A stretch of DNA of 64,000 nucleotides. It comes from Synchiropus splendidus (Eukaryota; Chordata; Actinopteri; Syngnathiformes; Callionymidae). The translations under genes were made by a program, and so were the position numbers. Under the pieces are notes generated by a model. It made no database searches. It was not told the origin of the DNA and saw only the letters and a list, made by a program, of their open reading frames with translations. How positions within the stretch are numbered: the stretch's first letter is position 1; every line of letters starts with the position of its first letter. Below, piece by piece: positions 1 to 14,478 of this stretch. Where the stretch lies: positions 11,068,501 to 11,132,500 of the forward strand of contig NC_071345.1 of NCBI RefSeq assembly GCF_027744825.2. The letters run 5' to 3'.

Positions 1-42
1 CACTGAGGCCACGATTTACATGTTGGGAATTTTTCTTCTCTT

Positions 43-97
<55 letters not shown>

Positions 98-98
98 G
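43..98. repeat. (TATC)n microsatellite
   Basis: An uninterrupted run of the tetranucleotide tatc is seen near the left edge. It lies outside any exon. The rest of bases 1-1113 shows no recognisable coding exon. Confidence 0.95.
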
Positions 99-1113
99 GC
101 ATGTTGGCATGAGCCACGTAAAAAATATATATAAGTAAAATAAATGGCGCACATTTTCTATCTACGCCGCTTGATATTTCAAGGAGGATCACTGTAAAAT
201 GTATGACTTTTAAAAATACATGCACAACAGACAGACAGCAAGGGCTTTAACCGCTATACTGCCGCTAAGTCACATGACCAGCCGTTCAGGTGAGCCTTAC
301 AGCCGTACATGTTTGTAGGATGTGGCTCTTTTCAGCAACACAGTAAAACACTGTGGCTCTTAGCTTCTGACTGGTCGGTCACCCCTGCCCTAGATGCTCC
401 TGGGAGCTGTTGGGGGCCACTGTTGAGCTTCAGTCTGGTTTCATGGTCCCTGTGAGACTGGACATTCTGTGCCAATGTCTTTGTTTATTCCACAGTGTTA
501 TGGAGTTCCCCCTCTCTTCCTGGACGTGTTTATTTCCTTGAGTATTGGACTTTGTCAGTGATTAATAACTGTGCTGTCGCCGCATTTTTCCGTCTGACTT
601 TCATTCATCTGGTATTAAACAAAACAATGTCTAAGTTGAGATTCATTTCTGAAATGAAATACATAGCGACTGACACATTTAAGATAAGAGGCTTCCGTAT
701 ATTTGCTCAAAAAACTGATAAAGTTCCTTTTGACAATTTATATTGAATGAAAATCACACACCACATTGTTGCTCCAAGGTCAGTGATTTGACATAGAGAA
801 AGCAAATTGGATAAAAATAAGAAAACATGTTGAAACGTGATCTGTTATGATGAATGATCTCAATACAAATGTAACTAAAAAGAACAAACAAGACATAATA
901 TAATTTTTTAAAGCATAATGAATACAGTATATATATGTTCTGAAGTTAATTATTTCAAAACCCGTCATGACGCTCATGACACTGTAAATGACTGAGACTG
1001 GAGATCAGTTTCAACTTAACTTATGGGTGTTTGGGAATAAACCTACACTGACCAGAGACTGATCCAAGCTTCATGAGTTGAAATTTAAAGCTCTCTTTTA
1101 CCCGAGATCTTAC

Positions 1114-1159
1114 CTGTGAAAGCCACAGATATTATTCCAATGATGGTTAACAGATCCAT
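1114..1159 (-). pseudogene. Orphan signal-peptide exon, CEACAM-like family
   Basis: On the minus strand an ATG at 1159 opens a 46-nt exon reading MDLLTIIGIISVAFT. It ends in a phase-1 GTAAG donor, exactly like the first exons of genes A, B, C and E. No V exon follows within the 1.1 kb left of it. It is therefore either the first exon of a gene whose remaining exons lie outside the window, or an orphan left by duplication. The sequence just upstream of its ATG matches the sequence upstream of gene A (a shared ctgagctcttcac block), so the two are head-to-head inverted copies about 470 bp apart. Type is given as pseudogene only because no second exon is visible. Confidence 0.55.
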
Positions 1160-1629
1160 AGCTCAAGATGAAGTGTGAAGAGCTCAGATTTAGCTGTCCT
1201 TATGAGAGAGCCGCACTCCAGGTTCTGATAACACAGGCCATTCCCTTTTGATGGGCTCTCATAGAAGACTGGAGACATGAAGAGGCAAGAGTGCGCCCTC
1301 TTCTGGCTGAAGAGGTAATGCAGCATGGATGTTAGCAGACAAAATGATTTCTATCATATTGATGGAGGAAGAAGAAGAGATGATTTGGGACGTCATCTTC
1401 AGATCAAAACTATCATCAAGGTAAACAATATTATTCGGTGGGAGATTTCATGGGAGTCCCGGCGGTTTGAAGGGCCGCTTTGACTGTCAGTTTCCTGCTT
1501 CATCACGTGACTCGTGACACTTCACTCGTCAACCACAGGATGATGCGCTCTTTCAACTTCCCGGTCATTTTTTTGACCCTCTCCCGAGGACAGTTACACT
1601 TTAATCTGAGCTCTTCACCAGCTTGATCG
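1160..1629. promoter_or_regulatory. Candidate shared bidirectional promoter region
   Basis: This 470-bp spacer separates two divergent first exons (the orphan exon on minus and gene A on plus). The same ctgagctcttcac block precedes both ATGs. No TATA box was identified with confidence. The promoter role is inferred from position only. Confidence 0.3.
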
Positions 1630-3926
<2,297 letters not shown>

Positions 3927-4867
3927 CTTGGCCACACCCACCTCTTATCATGGGCCAGCCACGTGGTCGTGGTCGTCAACTTATTAAAAACCTCTGGACT
4001 CACCTTTACCTTGTCGTTACTGCTGTTCGTGTCCGCAACGCAGCACAAAGCAAAAAAGACTCTTTTCCTTCCATATCACCAGGTTGTGTATCATTGCCAT
4101 CTTCTTGGTTCCCCTTGAATAGCACCACATTTTGTCTTGATGTTCACATTTGCTTTCCATCTTTTCCTTTCACTCCAAAGGCACGTTGAATTCTATTTCT
4201 GTACCGTGCCTGGTACCTACCCAACCACATAGTCAGGCTACCTATTCGTCTACAATCCCATTACAAAGCTGCCACTTAGTGACCTAAAGGTGCAAAGGCA
4301 GTGAGGGTGCAAGTGAATGAATGACAATATTGAATCTTTTGATGGGCAGATTTAATGTCATCATTCAGATTAGAAACCACACTTTTAGCAGGGCAAAATA
4401 TCAACGCTTTTGACAGAACACTCAGTAGTAGCAGGAACAAACAACAGTGTAAAACCGATGCTGATGATCATCTCAACAGCAGCACAACTACCTGTATAAC
4501 TACTGACAGCTGCGATAGGCAGCATGTCTTCCACAACTTTCCTCGCGACTATTTTTTCAAAACTAAAAAATGACTTGGAAACAGTCTGGCTTCCTGGGAC
4601 TATTTGAAGATCAAGTAAAGTGAAGAAATTGATTAAAATAATAAAGTCAAATTTTAGTGATTTTTAAAACAAAATTGGTTCTGACACGACAACGACAAGG
4701 CCGGCCCTGACTCAAAATGCCAAAAAATGACATTTTTTCAAAACTCAAAAAATAACTCAAAAACAACATGTCTGGCTTCCTGGGACCAGTTGAACAAGGA
4801 ACATCAAGGAAAGTACATAAAAACATTATAATGAAGAAGTTGAATTTGGATTAATTATTTCTTATAA
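3927..4867. other. Intergenic stretch, no gene seen
   Basis: This is AT-rich sequence downstream of gene A. Short related blocks (caaaactaaaaaatgactt near 4557 and caaaactcaaaaaataactc near 4739) suggest an old local duplication. No exon with consistent splice sites was found. Confidence 0.5.
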
Positions 4868-5335
4868 AGTAAATGGTAGGTGTACACAACAGTGGTCAGG
4901 CCAGCAATGTTGTGTGCTTTGGAAACAGTGGCACTGAGGAAAAGACAGGAGGCAGAGCTGGAGGTAGCAGAGATGAAGATGCTGAGCTTCTCTCTGGGAG
5001 TGAACAGGATGGATAGGATCAGGAAGCAGTAGATCAGAGGGACACCACATGTGGTCAGGTGTTTAGGAGACAAAGTCAGAGAGGCTAGATGGAGATGGTT
5101 TGGACATGTACAGAGGAGAAAGAGCCAGTACATTGGTAGGAAGATGTTGAGGTTGGAACTGCCAGGCAGAAGGTGGAGAGGAAGGTCAAGGAGGAGATTT
5201 ATGGATGTGGTGAAGGAGGACATGAGGTTTGTAGGTTTGAGAGAAGAGGAAGCAAAGGACAATATGAGATGGAGGAAGATGATCTGCTGTGGCCACCCCT
5301 GAAGGGAGAAGCCGAAAGAGAAAGAAGATTTGCAG
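4868..5335 (+). mobile_element. 3' end of a LINE (non-LTR retrotransposon) ORF2, decayed
   Basis: The plus-strand frame at 5051-5302 reads RWRWFGHVQRR, then a LPGRRWRGRSRRRFMDVVKEDM block ending in a basic tail. This is the typical C-terminal tail after the reverse transcriptase of fish LINEs whose ORF2 ends with GHV..R / PGRR.RGR.. / RRFMDVVKEDM. The upstream part (4880-5050) continues the same protein with a stop and frame breaks. There is no 5' end, so it is a truncated dead copy. The clade was not determined. Confidence 0.7.
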
Positions 5336-5777
5336 GCCTTCAACAGATACAATACAGCACATATTTCTGTCTTCATGTTTGCTTGCCAAAAAAGACAGGA
5401 GACGATGTATACACCTGGCCAACAGTATGTTATAATATGTACTTCAAAATGCATAACAACAATGGGAGAAGAAAGAAAAGAAAAGACAACTGATAAACAA
5501 AAAAGGGAGGGTCATGTTGCCCGCTTAGATCACGTGATCCACTACTTTGTGTACTACTTCAGATGAGATTCACATATGTTCCTATTAAGATTCTATATAG
5601 TCGAGAAAATGTTGCTTTATCATTTTTTAACGAAAATTTCCAACTTTCCAAGTCTTTCAAATCTTATCTTTTCCTTGGACAGTATGTACCCAGACTGTTC
5701 TGAAGGGTGGGTGTGGCCAAGTTGACTAGTGTTGTGTCAGATTTGAACTGCTGAGACGTGGTTGGATGGTTCCACTT
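5336..5777. other. Intergenic / 3' flank of gene B
   Basis: No coding exon is seen. The sequence contains AT-rich stretches and the 3' flank of gene B. Confidence 0.4.
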
Positions 5778-8700
5778 TCAGGTGGACCTCAGTGAAGCTG
5801 TGTTCTCGTAGAACCTCAGCTGATCATAGTCCTCCTCCTGGGGCTGAGGAAGAGGAAGAGTCGATCAAAACACCCATCCGCTGTTCCAGCTGCAGGCTAT
5901 TTAGTAACACAACTTCCAACAAAATAGGTCTCTGACAGGAAATAGGTTTGAACGCATGCATTTTACCTGAATTTGTTCGTAATGGGAGACATCTTTCACC
6001 TCCAGACCTTGAAAAGACAAAGCATGAAAGCATGAAAATAAAAACGACAAAGGATGAAGTACCTCACACACCTGGGCTGGTGGTGGGTGCAGACGGTTCC
6101 TGAGCACATCTACTGTCGAGGAATGAAACAGACGTCATCGTGGTGTTGTGCCAGCACCTTCTCTTGGAGAGGTAAACTCCTCCCACTGCAGCAGCCATGA
6201 TGACGCTACACACGGCTGCCATTGCAGCAAGGCAGCCTGCAAAACATGGACCTGATGCTGCTGTGACAGTAAGACAAAAGAAGGACATGAGCTTTGAGGA
6301 TGCAGTTGAACTGGAGCTTTGCTCCCCAGCCTGACGTCAGTCGGAGGTAACTGTATGCAACACCTGTGTCTCTCTCATGCCCTTTATCTTCTGCTGTGTG
6401 TTACTGTCAGTTACTGTCATTTCCTTGAAAACCTTGTTTTTTATTTTTATTTTTTTGGCTTTCATATCCTCAATACATTCAGTCGATCTGTAAAAGCTCT
6501 GAAGAACAGTACATTTTTCTTTACTAGTGTTGCCAGGTGTTAGAAGAGCCTCACACCCCAAACTTTTGTAAGAAGACTACGTTGTATGTGTCACAATAAC
6601 CTGGAACCGCTGAGTCAGATCCTTGCTTCACTCTCTTTCAAAAGGGAAAATCCTTCAGAAGACACATCAGTGAAGAGGGTCAAGAGTCCATCCTTCGAAA
6701 TATTTTAACTGTGAATTATTTGAATTAATAATTAAAATTAAAGATTCCATTTTCTTTTACCTCTGCATGTTATGTAACTTGTTTATGTGCCTTTTATGGC
6801 ACAACTGATCGTGAAACACCTGACGGTTTAATTGTGGGGAAATTGTGATCCCAGGGAAACTTGTTTATTCAGCCTTTTCACAGAGAAATCCAGATGTCTG
6901 TGACAACTGAGGTCAGAGGTGGGATGGTCACATCCCATTCTGTTTGATGTGCATAAAACCAGCTGACTTTCTGCCAACTCTTACCAACAAAGCCAGGATT
7001 TTTATTTAAATTCAGTCATAAAGCATTCAGAAAATCTAAAGATGAATGAATGTATTTGCTGTGATAATGGGCCAAACTTACCCAGAAGAACCGTGGCTGT
7101 CCTGCGAGATGATCTGTATCTCAAGGTTTTGCTGTTGAAGGCCTGGCAGCTGTAATATCCCTTCTGTGTGGAACTGACCAACAGTTCTGCCCCAGTGTTG
7201 GGCAGCAGGGTGTCGTTCACAAACCACTGGAGTCGTGCAGGAGGACTGGAGGAAGAGGAGCAGCTCAGTCTGATGTTGGACCCTTCCTCAAAGTGCTCCT
7301 GTGATGGTGAGACCTGGAGGTCCACATCGTCAGGTCCATCTGGATACCAAGAGGGAAAAAGAGGGTTCAATTCTCTCTTTCCAAAATCCACATTTTTATG
7401 AGACAAAAAGGATAGAAACAAAAAACTACTAACTCACAGCTGATGGAGAGAGTGAGTGGATCAGTGACGCCTCGGCTCACTGGATTGAAGACGCTGCACC
7501 TGAAGGGTCCCTGGTCATAGCGAGTCACATTTAGGACGGTGAGTTTGGCTCCTCCATCAGTGATTCGAACTCCATCACTGGCAGAGATCTCAGAGCTGAT
7601 GTTCTGCCAGAGGAAGGAGAGCGAGGACCCAGAGGAGACGGAGCAGGAGAAGGTGACAGAACTGTTGAACTCCAGCAAGTCTTCGGAGCTGGGGGTCAGT
7701 TGAGCACCAGTGATGGGAACTGGAGGAAACACGAGACCAGAGTTATTCTACTGTGACACCTCACTGTCAGTGAAGAAGCTGCTCACCATGAACTCTCAGA
7801 TCTGTGCTCCCAGTGAGCCTCTTCCGTTCAGTGGTGACAATAGTAACTCTGTATTTTCCAATGTCATCGTCGTGGACATCCCTCAGCTCCAGAGATCCAG
7901 TGGACCTGAAAAGGGTGATGGTGCCGTCATACTTAGGGGCAGTGATGTTGGCGGTGGGAGTGGAGGTTATTATGGGACCGCTGGAGCGCCACACAACAGT
8001 CAGTGGTGTTTCTGTTGGTGACAGTGTCGTGCTGAACATCACTGTTCCTCCCACTGCTGCGTCCAGAGAGTCTGGCAACACACCAGCTGCCCCATACAAA
8101 CATGGAGGAGAAAAGGAGTCAAGATCCGAGATTCACAAACCCCCCAAATGATCGAAAGGTTTTACAAAAGCCAGCGAAAGTGAACTGGAGATGGTTAAAA
8201 AGAGAATTTATTTCTCATCTGTATGTTTCATGATACAGTCACAGCTGTAGTGATGTGTCATTCTTCCTTTGAGAAGAGGAAGAAGTAATGGTCCCAACCT
8301 TTTCCTCAGTATTTCTCTGACATTTAGTTGGAAATGAAAGCGTGACAGAACTAACAAACTTCTTTGAGGCAGTCATAGAAAATTATTTGAAACGGACAAA
8401 GAAAAAGATTGAAAACAAATGTGCTGTATGTTTATATATGTGTTCGTCATTTTTAAGCAGTTCAACGCTACATAAACAGAAAAATGCAGTTGTCACAGTC
8501 CACTTGAGTTGTGAGACTTTTGACAGCTTATCATGACACTGTAAACACAAGACTGAGGTGAGCAAATTGAAAACCGATCAAAATATGATGAATCCTATCA
8601 AATCGTTCACCACAGTCAGTGTTCGGTAATGAACCTCCACTGACCAGAGACTCCAATAATCTCCAAATGTGAGAGAAAACCTGATCATTTCAGATTTCAG

Positions 8701-8784
8701 AGTCACATTAAAAGCCCTCATTTACACCCGCTTCTTACCTGACATGGCTGAAGACACCATTCCAATGATTGTTAACAGTTCCAT
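5778..8784 (-). CDS. Gene B: CEACAM-like receptor with ITAM-type tail
   Basis: Minus-strand exons run in transcription order: 8739-8784 signal (MELLTIIGMVSSAMS), 7787-8101 N domain, 7438-7719 Ig 2, 7082-7339 Ig 3, 6158-6260 transmembrane, 6072-6112, 5967-6007 and 5778-5843 tail. Phases are consistent and the joined frame would be 383 aa. The N domain has no canonical cysteines; Ig 2 and Ig 3 do. The tail reads GLEVKDVSHYEQIQ then PQEEDYDQLRFYEN. YEQI and YDQL are six residues apart, matching the ITAM spacing YxxI-x6-YxxL, and SHYEQI alone also fits the ITIM consensus. YENT fits the YxN pattern bound by GRB2-type SH2 domains. The expected N-domain acceptor at 8102-8103 reads AT rather than AG on the coding strand. 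An in-frame AG follows 12 nt later (exon would start at 8089). The gene may therefore use the cryptic site or be damaged. Confidence 0.72.
8102..8103 (-). other. Lost splice acceptor of gene B N-domain exon
   Basis: On the minus strand, sisters C and E have ctgcag directly before GTTT. Gene B has ctccat before GTTTGTATGG. The next AG (GGGGCAG, before the CTGGTGTG block) restores the phase-1 frame as A-GVLPDS and costs four codons. Confidence 0.7.
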
Positions 8785-9063
8785 TGATCAAGATCATGAA
8801 GTTGTCAGGAGCTGAGATCACAGTTTCCTTCTTAGGGGGACGGACGTCAGGCTCAGGGTGGGGCTACAGGCCCCTCCTCTTTGACGGCCATGCAAGGAAA
8901 CGCTGGAAAGATCAAGGGCAGGGAATGTTGATGGCTCATGCCCTGGAAAGATCCAAGTAAGGAATGGACTCCAATTGTTTCTTCATTTGTATCGTCAGTT
9001 GCTTCTCGACACAAGTTTTGTGAGGTTCTGTGATCGTCTACTTTTGTCTGGAGATGATGACAT

Positions 9064-9326
9064 ATAGAGGGTTTTCACGGCGCGTCATCAAGCCCGGAAG
9101 CGGCCATGTTAGAGATGCTCACTGCTCAGCACAGAGCGGTACTGAAGGCGATTCTGCAGCGTTTCCTTGAAAAATTGGTGAATTACGGTCGTGTTTTGGA
9201 TTGTACGAATCGTTCCGATCGTGGAAAACATTTCGAATTTTATCGACTTCCAAAAGTTATCAAGGAGAACAATGGCAGCTTCCGGGTCGGATGAAGCGGT
9301 GATGACGCGCCGTGAAAACACTCTAT
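9064..9326. mobile_element. Short TIR element carrying a THAP-domain relic
   Basis: The ends are inverted repeats. ATAGAG, one mismatched base and then GTTTTCACGGCGCGTCATC on the left are matched by the exact reverse complement of the 19-bp block on the right (9301-9319) plus CTCTAT. Inside, on the plus strand, the frame reads RVLDCTNRSDRGKHFEFYRL. This resembles the start of a THAP zinc finger (C..C..rsdr...sFyrlP), the DNA-binding domain of P-element/THAP9-type transposases. It is about 263 bp, so it is a non-autonomous deletion derivative. No convincing target duplication was seen. Confidence 0.65.
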
Positions 9327-9484
9327 TGGTGGAGTTACGGTGATCATCTGGAGCTAAGAATATTCTGAAGTATTTGTCACTGTCTGTTGACCTCCACGTC
9401 ATCCTCAGCGAGTGTCTAGTGAGAGCAAGTTCCAGAACACTACTGCCACCTGCTGCATCAACAAGGTTCTCAGATTAGTGGTCA

Positions 9485-9689
9485 CAACACAGCTCGCTTC
9501 AGCTCCACAGATCCAGTTGACCTGAAAAGCTGTCGTCAGACTCAGGGGAGGAGGTGGGAGCGGAGGTTATTCACTGGTAAAGCTCAGTCAGTGGTGTTTC
9601 TGTCTGTGACAGTGTTGTGCTGAACATCACAGATCCTCCCACTGCTGCATCCAGAGAGTCTGGTAACACACCAGCCGCTTCACACAAAC
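9485..9689 (-). pseudogene. Relic of a CEACAM-like N-domain exon
   Basis: The minus-strand frame reads GLCEAAGVLPDSLDAAVGG and continues to SQTETPLT before a stop. Further along, a degenerate LFRSTGSVEL is recognisable in another frame. The acceptor AG is replaced by CG (CTCCCG before GTTTG). There is no partner signal exon, second Ig exon or membrane exon. It lies between the first exon of gene B and the last exon of gene C, so it is debris of a lost gene copy. Confidence 0.75.
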
Positions 9690-10085
9690 CGGGAGGAGGC
9701 AAAAGGAATGAAGATTCAGGTTCTTTTTTTATTTTAGATTCACGTGATCTTAACCCTAAAGATGACGGAAATGTGCACAAATATCAGTGAAAGAGAACTG
9801 GAGATTGTCATACTTCCTCCAGGGTCCAGGGGGAAGTTAAGGTCACAACCTCTTCTTCAGTAATTGTGACATAAATCTGGATGAATACGTGCTGTCAATC
9901 CTGACTTTCATTCAACTTGTAGCCTTCGAACCAAACAAGAGATTCGGTTCTGAGCTCAGGATCATGGTGTGTGCCGTGAGTTGTGATGGAAGTGGCTTGT
10001 CCAAGATGATTTTTCTTTTTAAGGCGTTGCGGAAATGGCATGAAACAGTGAATAAAAGCATTGTGATGGTTGGATGCTTCCACTT

Positions 10086-13000
10086 TCAGGTGGACCTCAG
10101 CGAAGCTGCGTTCTCGTAGATGGTCAGCTGGTCATAGTCCTCCTCCTGGGGCTGAGGAAGAGGAAGGAGAAGAGTCGATCAAAACATCCTTCCACTGGGT
10201 TCTTGTCACGTGACTTTATGAAAGGCTGGCAATGTATTACCTGGATGTCTTCATAATGGGGCATATCTTTCACCTCAAGAACTTCAAAACACAAACAGAC
10301 ACGCGTGAAGATAAACACAAATGATGTTTCTGGTTTCATACTTTACACACCTGTTTGGCTTCCAGACGATTCCAGTGCAGACGAACTGTTGAGGACGGAA
10401 ATAAAGGTCACTGTATTGTTGTGTTAGTATCACCCGTACTGACCTTCTCTTGGAGAAGTAAAATCCTCCCACAGCAGCCGCGATGATGACAACACTACAC
10501 AAGGCGACGATTGCAGCAATGATGACAGCGGAACGGGGAGTTATCTCTGGGAAAATATGACCAAGCGAGGATCATGAGCTGCAGTTGTACTGCAGTGACG
10601 GTCATCAGACTATCCAGTTGTGATGGGCTCATGAGGCTTCATGAAACATTGTCCTCTTTTTCTGAGCTCAATAGATGGCGCTCTCGGTTTTTAAATGAAG
10701 TGGTTGTTCAAATCCAAATATTTTAATGTAGATGTTGTCATCTAGGGGCCTCTGAAAAGGACACTGTTTCATGAAGCTTCATGGTTATACATATCCAAGG
10801 ACGTATTTTTTGAAAGAAGACTACAAGTAACATCTGACTCACAACCTGCTCCACTTACGTCCACCCGTACTTACGATCACGGCCAGCAGATGCTTTTTTT
10901 TTTTTTTATACAATGTCTGGCACCGCAGCACGTAGGAGCCTGGCAACATGTACAACAGTTACGGCAGCACAGTATCCCAGCATCTCACTCTCACACAGCC
11001 ATCTACCACTACAGTAGCACCTATAACCCTCACCTCGGCTATTTTGAATGGCATTCCACTTACATCCAGTCCGACTTCCGACCGGTTGGTGGGAACCGAT
11101 CCCGGTCTAAGTCAGATGTTACTTGTACTACCTTCATTATGAAGAAATACTTGAAAGGAAGTCACTTCTTCCTGTTGAAACATCTGTTCATTTATGATAA
11201 ATATCTTTTCATCTCATCTTTCAGCAAACTGTTGAACTTGAGAGGATTTTTTCCACCGAAGGTGTAAACATTTTCGTTACGAAACTAAACACACAAATGT
11301 CCGACTGTACTCTACCAACTCTGGTTCATTTTTGTGGTTTTGAAACCTAATATTTCATGTGACAAAGCTTGTACGTTGTGGGAAATTTCATAGCCTAAAA
11401 GATGAAGATTTTGAGTTATTTCAAGCAGAACATTTCACTTTTTGGAAGACACTGAAATCCGGGGGACTGTGACAACTAGAGGTGGGGGTGGTCACATGAT
11501 ACGTGCTCAACATCAAGGATTACGGATGGAGAAGTAGAGATCGAGGCAGGCATTTAGATGTGGTCCCTGATTTGTTTTGGATCAAAATATTACCATTTTT
11601 ATTTGTACCATCAACCATACTGCCATTGAACCAGATGTCCTGCTTCAAAGTTAGCAAGTCCTCTGGCCAACTGTTTTAGTTACAGAAAAACCTCACCATA
11701 ACCCTGCCCTGAAATGTATATGAAACATGAAAGATCCACTGACATGGTTCAGGCCAATGGAAGCAGAGAAGCTTACCTAGGGGAGCAACAGCTATCGCAC
11801 AAGATGCTTTGTGTTTGGAGGTTTTGCTGTTGAAGGCCTGGCAGCTGTAATATCCATTCTGTGTGGAACTGACCAACAGTTCTGCTCCAGTGTTGGGCAG
11901 CAGGGTGCCGTTCATAAACCATTGGAATCGTGCAGGAGGATTGGAGGAAGATGAGCAGCTCAGTCTGATGTTCACCCCGCCAAAGTGAGGGATGATCTGG
12001 AGATGCGCATTGTCAGGGCCATCTGGATACCAGGAGGGAGAAGAGAGAGTTGGAGTTGCGTGTTTACATGTGACAGGTGTTTATTGTGGCCCCACAAAGA
12101 AGAGGACAGCACAAAGACTACTCACAGCTGATGGAGAGAGTGAGCGGATCAGTGAGGACTCGGCTCACTGGATTGAAGACGGTGCACCTGAAGGGTCCCT
12201 GGTCATAGCGAGTCACATTTAGGACGGTGAGTTTGGCTCCTCCATCAGTGATTTGAACTCCATCACTGGCAGAGATCTCAGAGCTGATGTTCTGCCAGAG
12301 GAAGGAGAGCGAGGACCCAGAGGAGACGGAGCAGGAGAAGGTGACAGAACTGTTGAACTCCAGCAAGTCTTCGGAGCTGGGGGTCAGTTGAGCACCAGTG
12401 ATGGGAACTGGAGGAAACACGAGACCAGAGTTATTCTACTGTGACTCCTCACTGTCAGTGAAGAAGCTGCTCACCATGAACTCTCAGATCTGTGCTCCCA
12501 GTTACATGGTACCCAGAAGGCATCAGAGCCGCGAGCGAATAGAATCCTGTGTCTGTAAGAACCACATCCCTCAGCTCCAGAGCTCCAGTGGAGGGGAAAA
12601 GCATGATCCTGCCCTCATACTCAGGGATAGTGCTGTTGTAGCTGGGGAAGGATCTTATTATGTTAAATGACGTGAAATATTTGTTCCTGTAGCCCCACAC
12701 AACATTAACTGGTGTTTCAGTCAGTGGCAGCGTCGTGTTGAACATCACTGTTCCTCCCACTGCTGCGTTCAGAGAGTCTGGTAACACACCAGCTGCCTCA
12801 GAAAAACCTGCAGGAGGAGAATATTATAATGATGTGGCCTTCCTTCCAAAGAATATGCACTGGTTCCGGAGTGGATGGTTTTATTATAGAGTCAATAAGC
12901 AAGCAAACAATTCCCAAAACGTTCATGCCGCCACACGCTGCTCCTCTGAGCTCCCCAAAACAAAACGCAACTGTCCCCTGTCTGCATGCGCAAAACGTCA

Positions 13001-13282
13001 CAACCCAAACATCACAAACTCAGGGATGTTACAACAGTCGCAGTTTAAGGATTACAAACTGACTTAGAGCGTTAAATCCACGCTGGGTCTTGAAGAACAG
13101 ACTGAAACTATGAAAAGATCATCAATAAAACATTGCAATTAATAGAAAATAACTTTTGAAATGCATTTCCTTTAATATTAACTGAGAGATGAGACGCTTA
13201 AACAGAGCAGTCTCATCCTATCTTCAAGCATCTTACCCGAATATGCCACAGAAACTAATCCAATGATCGTTACTAGAGCCAT
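10086..13282 (-). CDS. Gene C: CEACAM-like receptor with ITAM-type tail
   Basis: Exons in transcription order: 13237-13282 signal (MALVTIIGLVSVAYS), 12475-12807 N domain, 12126-12407 Ig 2, 11777-12022 Ig 3, 10444-10546 transmembrane, 10351-10385, 10241-10281 and 10086-10151 tail. Phases agree throughout, giving 383 aa. The N domain starts GFSEAAGVLPDSLNAAVGG and lacks canonical cysteines. Ig 3 is shortened and changed before its first cysteine (HFGGVNIRLSC against HFEEGSNIRLSC in A and B). The membrane segment is SAVIIAAIVALCSVVII and is followed by SKRR. The tail reads VLEVKDMPHYEDIQ then PQEEDYDQLTIYENAAS. YEDI-x6-YDQL fits the ITAM consensus; a proline at -2 (MPHYEDI) breaks the ITIM consensus seen in B and E. 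All splice sites are GT-AG. It is an intact candidate for a CEACAM3-like activating surface receptor. Function is inferred from motifs. Confidence 0.8.
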
Positions 13283-14478
13283 TGATCAAGCTTGAGAAGC
13301 TGCAAGGAGCTCGGGCTGCAGTGTAACTGCCCTCCTTGGAAGGGCGGACTTCAGAGAACAAGATCTCCCTCTTCGATGCGCTGTCAGCCGGACGTTCCAC
13401 CGAACGTTGCATGAGTGCGCCATCTTGTGTTGAAGAGGAGCCCGCGCGTCAGGGATGGGAGGTTCAGACCCCGCGTCGGGTTTAGAACTAAACTGCGACA
13501 CTTGTTGGCGCAAAAAAAGGGGAAAGTGACCTTCAGTTTTAGCGTTCACGAAGGTTGATAAACAATAATTCACAAGACATCAGAAATAATCATAGACCTC
13601 ATTTTAGTGCCATCTAGTGGCGCAGCATGAAAACTACACAGAAGTCTGAAATTCAAGCCAGGATTTAATTGAATCCAATTTCACACTGGAAGCATATAAA
13701 AGAATCAATTTAAAAATGTAGCCGATGGTTTGTTTATAAATGATGAATAACAGAGACACGTTCCAAGACAATTTGTGCATTTTTTTATCATCTTAAAGTC
13801 AGCTCGCAAATGTAAAGCTCTGGTCTTCAATATAATCCTGAAGGCAAATGCTACCCATTTCACACAGTTTAAAGAACTGCAGTACAGACAGATAGAAGTC
13901 AAACATGGCCACCACATGAGCCACCAAAATAAATACAGTCAATAAATACACTTTCTTCTGTCTGGAATCCATTTGACCTCTGGCTCCAAGGTTCACTATT
14001 GGGTCTTTGGCCTTTGGCGCTGTTGATGACTTGTGCAATGACCTGTCACGTGGGCTGCTTGACTGTAACTGAGGAAATTCAAGTGAACTGATGGAGAAAT
14101 GCAAAAGGAGGACACCTCCCTCCAGACAGCTTGAACAGAACCTGCATTCACTGATTCAGAAAAATAAAAATGGCAATAAGGGTGACAAATACATTTTTGA
14201 AACAGATGGATTTTTCTGATGTAATGCTACAGGATGTAATGCATCCTGTAGCATCCAAAAATGTCAAACCTTTTTTTTTTTTTTTTCGATCATTCAGAAC
14301 GCTACACACAAATATTCCTTCCAAGTCTCAGTCACCATGGTCGTCCATGAGGTATCCCACTACTAGCACATCTTGCTGACTCATAAGAACAGTGGATGTG
14401 AATGGTGCATTTGGAGAAGTGGCCAAATTGTCCAGTCTGGAGTCAGATTTGCTGAGACATGGTTGGATGGTTCCATTT
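13283..14478. other. Intergenic, 3' flank of fragment D
   Basis: No exon is seen. Bases about 14020-14080 share a block (gatgacttgtgcaatgacct) with 16498-16550, the equivalent flank of gene E. This indicates that D and E arose by duplication including 3' flanking DNA. Confidence 0.55.

Noticed and set aside
43..98. CRISPR-like regular repeat
   Set aside because: It is a plain tetranucleotide microsatellite without spacers, in a eukaryotic genome.
5051..5302. Host gene from the Arg-rich frame
   Set aside because: The sequence is the C-terminal tail of a LINE ORF2.
7168..8151. Plus-strand frames across gene B (and 12253-13067 across gene C)
   Set aside because: They are antisense to well-supported Ig exons.
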